DNA from: Ga0077555 sp031406575
GTDB lineage: Bacteria; Pseudomonadota; Alphaproteobacteria; Rhizobiales; Hyphomicrobiaceae
Assembly (NCBI GenBank): GCA_031406575.1
Contig: JANOHP010000163.1
Coordinates: forward strand, 1 to 13,328
Direction of reading: 5' to 3'
DNA: 13,328 nucleotides
Made by a program: the position numbers and the translations under genes. The notes beneath the pieces were generated by a model, which saw nothing but the letters and a program-made list of their open reading frames with translations, was not told the DNA's origin and ran no database searches. Positions 1 through 6,801 of the stretch are shown piece by piece (positions within the stretch are counted from its first letter, which is position 1; each line of letters begins with the position of its first letter).

Positions 1-3000
1 CAGTTACTCAAGCCACTCGACGGCATCACCACGACCACCGCGATCGGCACGTCGACGTCGTTTGGTGCTGGACCGGAGCAAGGACAGATTCTCGAAGACG
101 CCGACGGAACGGATCTCGCGCTGATTTCCGGCTGGAACGTCCCATCTGGTTTCAGTGTTACATCATGGCAGACGACAGGCAATGCCGGCGCGGTCGTGCT
201 CAATGACGTGAACGGCTCTACGGCGGGGTGGGGCGTCGATAACAACAATTTCGATGCCAATCCCGGCGGTGGCAATACCAACGAAATCCTTCGCTTCGAT
301 TTCGGCGATGGCGATGATTTCGATGGTGTCGCGGGACCCTATACGGTGGCGTCCGGGTTTAACGGTCCTAATATTTCCGCTGCGACCTTCGAGTTCACCA
401 ATTATGCGACGGGAAACAAAGTCGACTATGTGATCCGCTTCACCGACGGCACGCATTCGTCGGGGACGGTTACTATGGCGGCCTCGCCAAACTCGACAAC
501 ACTAACCGCACCGGCTGGCAAGTTCATCGATTACGTCGAGCTCCATGCCACGTCGGGCTCGGGCAAAGTCGACCTCGTCAGCGTCGGGGTGCAGTCGACT
601 GTGGTCGACATTACCCTCCCATTCGAAGTCACGGTGACGGATGGCGATGGCGACCAGGACTCGACCCCGATCTCGATCAAGGTTCAAGATCTACCGCCGA
701 CAGTCGCGATAACACCCCAGAACGAGCAGGTCGTTCACGATGAGACGGCCGGCGTGCAAGACACAGTGGCCGATAATCCCGTCTCGCCTGCTTCCACCGA
801 GGACGACACGAGTGCCTCAGCGGTGGCCACATTGTTCGCCGGCGTCGCCAATCCAGGCGACGATCTCGACGTCGCGGGACCGGGCGCGATCGGTTTCGCG
901 CGCAGCTCGGGGCCTGTGATGCTCACGACATCCACGGGCGCCTCGAGCGTTGGCTTCTCGCTGACGGTCAACGGCGGCGCCAACACCGACTCCGGAATCG
1001 ATACGACCGATGGCAAGAGCATCCTCCTGGTCAAAGAAGGCAACGTCGTGGTCGGCCGCGTCGACGGCAATGGTGATGGTCTCGTCACGACCGCGGACGC
1101 CGCAGCCTTCGCGGTCGCCATCGACTCGGACGGCAAGGTCAGCATTGCGCAATACCTATCGATCAAGCACCCGACGTCCCCGGGGAACTTCGACGAAGGG
1201 ATCAGCCTCGCCGAAAACACGGTCCGTGCCGTCGCAACGGCGACCGATGCCGGCGGCCAATCCGCCACCGCCTCCGACGATATTTCAGCCAAGATCATCT
1301 TCGAAGACGACGGCCCGACGGCCAACCCGGCGTCCAAGTCCCTGACGGAGGCGGTTGGGGGGAACACCAATCTGATGCTGATCCTCGATGTCTCGGGCAG
1401 CATGGACAACGCGTCGGGGCTAACCGGCCTGTCGCGGTTGCAGCTGATGAAGGCATCGGTCAACGAGTTGCTCGAGCAGTACGACAATCTCGGCAATGTG
1501 GCTGTGCGGATTGTCACGTTCAGCAGTAACGCCGCCGCCCAAGGCGCGGGATGGCTGACGGTCGAGCAAGCGAGGGCGATTGTGAATGGCCTCGATGCCA
1601 GTGGTTCCACCAATTACGACGAGGCGTTGACGGACGCGATTGCGGCTTTCGGGACAGCAACAGGAAAGATCGCGGGCGCGCAAAACGTCTCGTACTTCCT
1701 GTCAGACGGCGATCCGACGGCACCCAACAACAGCGTGGGCATCAATGGCACAGAGGCGGGGGTTTGGACGACGTTCCTCAACACCAACGACATCAACTCG
1801 ATTGCCGTCGGCATCGGCTCGGGCGTGGCGGTCGGCAATCTCAATCCGGTTGCCTATAACGGGCAGGGCACGGGCACCGACGCCAACGGGGTCGTGGTCA
1901 GCGATCCCAGCGCGTTGACGGCTACTCTGGTCGGCACGATCGTGGCACCTGCGAGCGGAAATCTCTTGACGGACGGAACGCCGGACAGCCAGTTCGGCGC
2001 GGACGGCGGGTATGTGCGCGCTGTTACGCTGGGCGGTCAAACTTTTGCTTACCTACCGACACCGGAGAGCTTGACGATGTCGGGCTCGGGGACGGCGACG
2101 CACAGCTTCAATACGGTGGCCAACCAGCTCACCATCGTCAGTGCGACGTTGGGAACGCTGCTCATCGACATGGACGACGGCGCCTATACCTACACCGCGC
2201 CCGCGTCCATTACGTCGAACCAGCTCGTCTCCTATGGCTACACGCTGATCGACGGGGACGGCGACACGGCGTCGAGCACGCTCGCCTTTACCATCAACAA
2301 CACCGATTTGCCGCCCATGGTGCGAGACGATACGGTCATCACCAACGTCAATGGGAACGGTGCGGCGATCCTCATTCCGGACTATGCGCTGCTCTTCAAT
2401 GATACGGATCCGGACGGGCAGGTCATATCCATCACGGCCGTCGGCCCCGGGAACGACGGGACGACGACGGATGGTGCGGGCGTCGTCACCTTCACCGACA
2501 ATAGCGATCAGGATGGTGGGACGTTCACCTATACAGGGAGCACCACCTCGCCCAGCGCTTCGGACACAGGGCTGGTCAGAGTCGACCGCGATCAGAACAA
2601 CGACGACACGCTCAATGGCACCGGCCTCGGGGAAATCCTCATCGGTCGGAACTCCACGGCGAGCGGAGATGTCGACACGATAAGAGGCTACGAAGGAAAC
2701 GACATTCTCATTGCCTATGCCGGAAACGATATCCTCGATGGCGGTGCCGGCAACGACCTGCTCGTTGGCGGTGCAGGCCAAGACACCCTTACCGGCGGTG
2801 CCGGGGTGGATACGTTCGTCATCGATCCGTCGCACCTGACGGCTCTCGATGATCTCATCACCGACTTCGGCACGGGCGGTGCCGATGTTCTCGATCTGAG
2901 CAATCTGCTGGCGACGCTGGGTGTCACTACTCCGATGAACGTGACGGATGCGGGGAACGTCGTGCAGTTGTCGCTGAGTAGCGGAAACACCGTCGTCAGC

Positions 3001-3123
3001 GTCGATATCGACGGTATTGGCGGCGGAACGACCGTCGCTCCCGTTGTCACGCTTTCGGGCGATCATACGGGGGGCGTGTTGATCCTGTTCAAAGATGACC
3101 TGCCACCTGCGACATTGACGTGA
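1..3123 (+). CDS. Giant RTX adhesin with VWA domain, C-terminal part (5' end outside window)
   Basis: The frame is open from base 1 to a TGA at 3121-3123, giving 1040 residues of a protein that begins outside the window. By family this is a T1SS-exported, calcium-binding surface adhesin of LapA/BapA type. Order seen (nt): a Gly/Asp-rich beta module (about 200-600); a T1SS-143/DUF5801-type repeat ending in FEDDGP (about 690-1320); a VWA domain (about 1369-1965) with the full MIDAS set, D-V-S-G-S at 1387-1401, Thr at 1609 and Asp at 1705; cadherin/VCBS-like segments with L-I-D-G-D-G-D-T and D-L-P-P motifs (about 2060-2620); five RTX nonapeptides of GGxGxDxLx type (2686-2820); then a C-terminal T1SS target region with D-T-F-V-I and D-L-I-T-D-F. 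The last strand, V-L-I-L-F-K-D-D, lies near the C-terminus. It is followed closely by two small genes, probably co-transcribed. The ligand cannot be inferred. A LapG cleavage site would be in the missing N-terminus. Confidence 0.93.
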   Translation, partial: QLLKPLDGITTTTAIGTSTSFGAGPEQGQILEDADGTDLALISGWNVPSGFSVTSWQTTGNAGAVVLNDVNGSTAGWGVDNNNFDANPGGGNTNEILRFDFGDGDDFDGVAGPYTVASGFNGPNISAATFEFTNYATGNKVDYVIRFTDGTHSSGTVTMAASPNSTTLTAPAGKFIDYVELHATSGSGKVDLVSVGVQSTVVDITLPFEVTVTDGDGDQDSTPISIKVQDLPPTVAITPQNEQVVHDETAGVQDTVADNPVSPASTEDDTSASAVATLFAGVANPGDDLDVAGPGAIGFARSSGPVMLTTSTGASSVGFSLTVNGGANTDSGIDTTDGKSILLVKEGNVVVGRVDGNGDGLVTTADAAAFAVAIDSDGKVSIAQYLSIKHPTSPGNFDEGISLAENTVRAVATATDAGGQSATASDDISAKIIFEDDGPTANPASKSLTEAVGGNTNLMLILDVSGSMDNASGLTGLSRLQLMKASVNELLEQYDNLGNVAVRIVTFSSNAAAQGAGWLTVEQARAIVNGLDASGSTNYDEALTDAIAAFGTATGKIAGAQNVSYFLSDGDPTAPNNSVGINGTEAGVWTTFLNTNDINSIAVGIGSGVAVGNLNPVAYNGQGTGTDANGVVVSDPSALTATLVGTIVAPASGNLLTDGTPDSQFGADGGYVRAVTLGGQTFAYLPTPESLTMSGSGTATHSFNTVANQLTIVSATLGTLLIDMDDGAYTYTAPASITSNQLVSYGYTLIDGDGDTASSTLAFTINNTDLPPMVRDDTVITNVNGNGAAILIPDYALLFNDTDPDGQVISITAVGPGNDGTTTDGAGVVTFTDNSDQDGGTFTYTGSTTSPSASDTGLVRVDRDQNNDDTLNGTGLGEILIGRNSTASGDVDTIRGYEGNDILIAYAGNDILDGGAGNDLLVGGAGQDTLTGGAGVDTFVIDPSHLTALDDLITDFGTGGADVLDLSNLLATLGVTTPMNVTDAGNVVQLSLSSGNTVVSVDIDGIGGGTTVAPVVTLSGDHTGGVLILFKDDLPPATLT

Positions 3124-3148
3124 TTGCGGTGAATGGGGACAAAGCGCC

Positions 3149-3547
3149 ATGACCGATCACGACAAGACAGAGGTGGCGCCGCCCGCCTTGAGCAGTGAGC
3201 CTCTGCTCGAGGCCTTTGCCACAGCGGAATCTACCGAAGCCTCCACGGGCGATGCCATCTTGGCTCTGCTGTTGGAAGCCAGCCAACAGGATGCGACGGT
3301 ATCCGGGCGGAATGATTTGCCCATCGAGATCACCTTCGGGAGTGATTCGCTCGAAGACCTGATCGTAGATGCGATCGCTGCCGACGGTTTGGATGCGCTG
3401 GTCGGCGCTCGCCCGGCAAGCGAGGTGGCCATTGGCGAGGGTACGGCAACGACGTCGAACGAGGTGACGCCGACGTCGACGCACGCGCACTTGTCGATCA
3501 AAATTTTGTTCGGGGATGACGATCAGGGAACGGACCAGACGGTCTGA
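3149..3547 (+). CDS. Small acidic leaderless protein, candidate T1SS substrate
   Basis: A 132-residue acidic protein of unrecognised family. The ATG start is preceded by GGGGAC at 3135-3140 (8 nt spacing) and lies 25 nt after the adhesin stop, so it is probably in the same operon. It has no signal peptide, no membrane segment and no RTX nonapeptide. Two similar beta-strand-like motifs are visible: L-P-I-E-I-T-F-G-S-D-S (3317-3349) and L-S-I-K-I-L-F-G-D-D-D (3491-3523). The second sits 11 residues before the C-terminus and resembles the last strands of both RTX proteins in this window. From this I infer that it may leave by the neighbouring type I exporter. It could instead be a cytoplasmic chaperone or assembly factor for the adhesin. 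That it is a real gene is fairly sure from position, Shine-Dalgarno and composition; its function is open. Confidence 0.72.
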   Translation: MTDHDKTEVAPPALSSEPLLEAFATAESTEASTGDAILALLLEASQQDATVSGRNDLPIEITFGSDSLEDLIVDAIAADGLDALVGARPASEVAIGEGTATTSNEVTPTSTHAHLSIKILFGDDDQGTDQTV

Positions 3548-3577
3548 GGCGATGAATCGGACGAAGGGGGACTGACA

Positions 3578-3961
3578 ATGAAACGATCGATGGTGACGGC
3601 CGCTGTAGCCTGGCTGGTGATGATAGCCGCCTCGGGACCGGGACTGGCTGCCGATCTCGGAGGTGGTGGCAAAGTGACTTCGAGCGCGGGGACTATGTGT
3701 ATTGTCATGCCCCGCTCGCCGCTACTCGATTTGTCCAGTGATCGCCTGCAGTCCGAGGTCGAACGGCGTTACCAGCATGCCGTCGATGTTGCTGCGGACG
3801 AGTCGACAATGTCCAGTCGCAGCCCGCGCTGGGTTTGGTCGAACGAGGCGAAGGTAGCCTGCGGCAAAGCCATTGGCTACTTCGCCGGCCGCGAAAACAA
3901 CGAAGAGATGATCTCCAAGTGTGACTGCTTCCATGGTCGAATGCTGGCATTCATGCGATGA
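3578..3961 (+). CDS. Small Sec-exported protein with four cysteines, function unknown
   Basis: A 127-residue protein with a clear Sec signal peptide: basic M-K-R-S start, hydrophobic core to about residue 20, likely cleavage near A-A-D at 24-26. A strong Shine-Dalgarno AAGGGGG lies at 3564-3570, 7 nt before the ATG. The mature part is about 100 residues, with cysteines at 41, 95, 115 and 117. The C-terminal half is the most protein-like: W-V-W-S-N-E-A-K-V-A-C-G-K-A-I-G-Y, then C-D-C-F-H near the end. It follows the acidic gene by 30 nt, so it is probably the last gene of the adhesin operon. I do not recognise the family. The absence of a lipobox Cys at the cleavage site argues against a lipoprotein. 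Two disulfides are plausible in the periplasm. Its position suggests a role with the adhesin or its exporter, but this is only an inference. Confidence 0.75.
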   Translation: MKRSMVTAAVAWLVMIAASGPGLAADLGGGGKVTSSAGTMCIVMPRSPLLDLSSDRLQSEVERRYQHAVDVAADESTMSSRSPRWVWSNEAKVACGKAIGYFAGRENNEEMISKCDCFHGRMLAFMR

Positions 3962-4051
3962 GCCGTGGTGCTACGTCGCGGATCTTGTCGTTGTCAGCTT
4001 CAGTCGCAGCTCTCGTGCCCTCGGCAGGAGCCTATCGCCCGCACACGCCGG

Positions 4052-4072
4052 AGCCTCGGAGTAGCCGAGGCT
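4052..4072. repeat. Inverted repeat, 8 bp stem and 5 nt loop
   Basis: AGCCTCGG (4052-4059) and CCGAGGCT (4065-4072) are perfectly complementary around the loop AGTAG. No T-run follows on either strand, so this is not a standard intrinsic terminator. It could be a 3'-end stabilising structure for the upstream operon. The stem core CCTCGG/CCGAGG recurs in a second hairpin at 12403-12422. Confidence 0.55.
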
Positions 4073-4333
4073 GTGCATGAACCCCACTTTGCCGGCTCGA
4101 ACCTTCAACTAATCGCAGCCCTTGTCACACTTACCGCGAAGACTGCGGCTCGGCATGTCTCACGCGCGGTGTCGTCGCCACACGCGCCGACGCGAGAAGC
4201 AAAAAAGCCACAACGACAAAGAGATCCGAGTCCTCGGACAATGCGTGTCGCGCGCTACGAGGGGCCTGTGACCCCGCATGACGCGATCGGCAGGGCTATC
4301 GTGCCGAGGCGCTATTTGGTAGCGTTGAATGGT

Positions 4334-4368
4334 GGGGAGGCGGTCAATATCGACCGCATACAAATTTG
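4334..4368 (+). promoter_or_regulatory. Shine-Dalgarno separated from the exporter start by a hairpin
   Basis: GGGGAGG at 4334-4340 is the only good Shine-Dalgarno-like sequence before the exporter ATG at 4369, but it ends 28 nt upstream. Between them GCGGTC (4340-4345) and GACCGC (4352-4357) form a perfect 6 bp stem around AATATC. If this hairpin folds, the effective spacing falls to about 11 nt. No alternative ATG or GTG exists in frame nearby; TTG at 4366 directly precedes the ATG. Confidence 0.4.
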
Positions 4369-6603
4369 ATGAACGCACCGGCCAATATCAACCAAGGCAA
4401 GCCGATCGAGCCTGAACCGTCACAGGACCTGTGGCTAGCCTGCCTCCAGGAGGTGTCGGGCCACTACGGCCGATCGATCGCGCCGACCGTCCTGACGTCG
4501 GGATTACCATTGCAGGATGGCCTGCTCACGCTGCCGCTCGTTTCCAGGGCGGCTGCACGCGTCGGGTTGAACGCGAGTTCGATGAGCCGGCGCATCGTCG
4601 ACCTGGTGCCACTGGAGCTACCGGCCATCATTCAACTGAAAGATGGCAACCCGATTGTTCTCAAAGGAAAAACGGCGAAAGACGACTATGTCGTCTACCT
4701 TCCGGCGTTCAACGGCGACTACACCATCACGGCAGCGCAACTCGAGACCGAGTATTCGGGTCACGCAGTTCAGATCAAACCGATTTACGAAGCTCCCGAC
4801 GAGGCATCGGGCCAACCGTCGGTAGCAAAACCTGGTGCCTGGTTCTGGAGCGTCGTCCGTCTGCACCGCCGTAGTTACGGCACCGTCGTACTCGCCGCCG
4901 TGGTCATCAATGTGATTGCGCTGGCAGCGCCATTGTTCTTCATGAACATCTACGATCGCGTCATCCCCAACAAGGCGATGGAGACGCTGTGGGTGTTCGT
5001 GGTCGGTCTCACTATCGCGCTGGTTTTCGACCTTCTCTTGAAGATCGCACGAGGCCAGATCGTCGACCGGGTCGGTCGCAAGGTCGACATTCAGGTCGCG
5101 TGTAATCTCATCGAGAAAATCTTGAGTACCCGATTGGTCGATCGCCCGGCTTCGACGGGCGCCCTGGCCAATCGAATTCAGGAATATGAGATTATCCGAG
5201 AGTTCTTCTCGTCCAGCACGCTGATGCTGTTCGTCGATCTGGCCTTCTTCGCCCTGTTTTCGATCGTGATCTTCATTCTGGCCGGCTGGATCGTCGTGAT
5301 CCCACTGACCGCACTGGCCGTGGTCGTGGGTCTCAGTCTGATCATGCAGACGCGGCTGTCGGAGGTCGTCCGCAAAGCCCAGGACGAATCCGCCTTGCGC
5401 CACTCGATCCTCGTCGAATCCATTTCCGGCCTCGAGACCATCAAAAGCGTGCGGGCCGAGGGCCATGTGCTGCAGAGGTGGGAAAAATACGCCAAGGCCG
5501 CCGCGGAGAGCTCCGAACAGGCGAAGTACCTTTCCTCGCTCGGGCTCAACGTTACGGGATTCGTGCAGCAGCTCGTTGCCATCGCCGTCGTGGTGGCCAG
5601 CGTCTATCGGTTCGTCGATGGCTCAATCTCGATGGGTGCGATAATCGCTGCGGTCATGCTGTCGAACCGGCTGGTTGCCCCCTTGTCGCAGATCGCGATG
5701 ATGTTCTCGCGCCTGCACTACGTGCGCCTCGCCTTTCGGCATTTCGACGACATCATGGCCAAATCTGACGAGCGGCCCCAGCGTGCGGGATTCGTCAATC
5801 GACGGGTCGAAATCGGTCATATCGAGTTCCGTGGCGTCGAATTCTCCTATCCGGGAGCGACCTCGCCGATTCTGAAATCACTCGATCTGACCATTCGACC
5901 CGGCGAGCGGGTCGGCATTATCGGTCGGATCGGTTCGGGCAAGACGACACTGGGACGGCTACTCACGGGCCTCTATCAACCCGACAGGGGAGAAATCCTC
6001 GTCGACGGCGTGGATTTGCGCCAATACCACCCGCACGAAATCCGTAGTGCCATCGCGCTCGTCGTACAGGAAGCCGAGCTGTTCATCGGTTCGGTTCGCG
6101 AAAATATAGTCATGGCTCATCCGACGGCACGCGACGACGAGATCGTACGGGCAGCGCAGCTGGCCGGTGTCGACGCGTTCGTCGCCAGCAATCCGCGCGG
6201 CTACGACATGAGCGTCGGCGAGCGTGGATCGCGCTTGTCGGGTGGCCAGCGACAGTGCGTTGCACTTGCTCGAGTGTTTCTCGCCAACCCCCGCATCCTG
6301 TTTCTCGACGAACCGTCGAGCTCCATGGACCTGCAGACCGAGCGTATGTTTATCGAGCGGTTGTCGGCTTCGGTGCGTCCAGATCAGACGCTGATCATTG
6401 CAACGCACCGACAGAGCATGCTCAAGCTGGTCGATCGTCTGCTGGTCATCGACAACGGCCATATCGTGCGTGATGGTGCAAAGGATGCGGTGCTCAAGGG
6501 GCTCGCGGAGGGTGCTGCAGCGGCGGGCCAAGCGCAAAAAAGACAGGCATCGCCGCAATTGCCGCTCGATCCTGCTGCCGCATCGCCGGTCTATCGTCCC
6601 TAA
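4369..6603 (+). CDS. lapB: LapB-type type I secretion ABC transporter (permease-ATPase)
   Basis: This 744-residue inner-membrane ABC exporter energises one-step export of RTX substrates through a HlyD-type adaptor and TolC-type channel. Residues about 20-130 form a C39-peptidase-like domain that looks inactive: where active C39 enzymes carry the catalytic His before V-V-L, this protein reads N-P-I-V-L. This matches the LapB/HlyB class, which binds but does not cleave its substrate. Membrane segments lie near 171-191, 206-226, 280-325 and 400-425. The ATPase domain has Walker A G-R-I-G-S-G-K-T (519-526), a Q-loop V-V-Q-E-A-E, signature L-S-G-G-Q (623-627), Walker B I-L-F-L-D-E-P (643-649), D-loop S-S-M-D and H-loop His 680. 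Length and architecture fit the family. The start is ATG 4369, with an unusual leader (see the Shine-Dalgarno entry). A terminator follows at 6639, so it may be transcribed alone. Substrates are presumably the flanking RTX proteins. Confidence 0.95.
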   Translation: MNAPANINQGKPIEPEPSQDLWLACLQEVSGHYGRSIAPTVLTSGLPLQDGLLTLPLVSRAAARVGLNASSMSRRIVDLVPLELPAIIQLKDGNPIVLKGKTAKDDYVVYLPAFNGDYTITAAQLETEYSGHAVQIKPIYEAPDEASGQPSVAKPGAWFWSVVRLHRRSYGTVVLAAVVINVIALAAPLFFMNIYDRVIPNKAMETLWVFVVGLTIALVFDLLLKIARGQIVDRVGRKVDIQVACNLIEKILSTRLVDRPASTGALANRIQEYEIIREFFSSSTLMLFVDLAFFALFSIVIFILAGWIVVIPLTALAVVVGLSLIMQTRLSEVVRKAQDESALRHSILVESISGLETIKSVRAEGHVLQRWEKYAKAAAESSEQAKYLSSLGLNVTGFVQQLVAIAVVVASVYRFVDGSISMGAIIAAVMLSNRLVAPLSQIAMMFSRLHYVRLAFRHFDDIMAKSDERPQRAGFVNRRVEIGHIEFRGVEFSYPGATSPILKSLDLTIRPGERVGIIGRIGSGKTTLGRLLTGLYQPDRGEILVDGVDLRQYHPHEIRSAIALVVQEAELFIGSVRENIVMAHPTARDDEIVRAAQLAGVDAFVASNPRGYDMSVGERGSRLSGGQRQCVALARVFLANPRILFLDEPSSSMDLQTERMFIERLSASVRPDQTLIIATHRQSMLKLVDRLLVIDNGHIVRDGAKDAVLKGLAEGAAAAGQAQKRQASPQLPLDPAAASPVYRP

Positions 6604-6801
6604 GCAAACCATTCGGCTCGTCGCGAAGCGATGCAACCGGCCCCGCACGGGGTCCTTTTTGCCAGTTGCGAACAATTCGAACTAAATCCGAACCATTCCA
6701 GTGGCACCCGTTACACCACACTTTCAATCAATAAGCCTCTGGTGAAGCTCGCATAACCACTGCCGCCGATGATCCCTCCTGTTCGGAAGGGATCGCGTCG
6801 G
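6604..6801 (+). other. Intergenic region with terminator and TNCGAAC repeats upstream of lapG
   Basis: Just under 200 bp between the exporter stop and the preferred lapG start. It contains an intrinsic terminator (6639-6660) and then three direct copies of TNCGAAC at 6667-6673, 6676-6682 and 6687-6693, starting 9 and 11 bp apart. The middle copy contains the palindrome TTCGAA. They could be an operator for lapG, but no partner protein is known. No consensus promoter boxes were assigned. Confidence 0.4.
6639..6660 (+). terminator. Intrinsic terminator after the ABC exporter gene
   Basis: GGCCCC (6639-6644) pairs with GGGGTC (6649-6654), one pair being G-T, around the loop GCAC. The stem is followed by C and five T (6656-6660). 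It lies 36 nt after the exporter stop and points along the + strand, so exporter and lapG transcripts are probably separate or only partly read through. Confidence 0.75.

Larger units (their letters stand above)
3962..4368 (+). other. Non-coding gap upstream of the ABC exporter gene
   Basis: This stretch of 407 bp lies between the small exported protein and the exporter gene. Open frames crossing it show no recognisable protein character. It holds two inverted repeats (4052-4072 and 4340-4357, listed separately) and probably the exporter promoter. I could not assign convincing -35/-10 boxes. No T-run follows the first hairpin, so the upstream operon has no clear intrinsic terminator. Confidence 0.6.

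Noticed and set aside
735..1613. 292-codon minus-strand open frame
   Set aside because: Antisense to the T1SS-143 and VWA coding sequence, low-complexity Ser/Ala/Pro, no Shine-Dalgarno or motif.
2686..2820. Regular repeats that might suggest a CRISPR or satellite array
   Set aside because: The periodicity is 27 bp in frame and encodes GGxGxDxLx nonapeptides, so it is RTX coding sequence.
2053..3150. 365-codon minus-strand open frame antisense to the RTX region
   Set aside because: It mirrors the codon phase of the adhesin, is rich in Arg/Asp as expected from reading GC-rich repeats backwards, and shows no domain.
3965..4369. 134-codon + frame in the gap before the exporter gene
   Set aside because: GTG start without Shine-Dalgarno, very Arg-rich, no recognisable protein character; it overlaps both hairpins and the exporter's leader.
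4618..5466. 282-codon minus-strand frame antisense to the exporter
   Set aside because: Asp/His/Gln-rich shadow of a clear ABC transporter gene.
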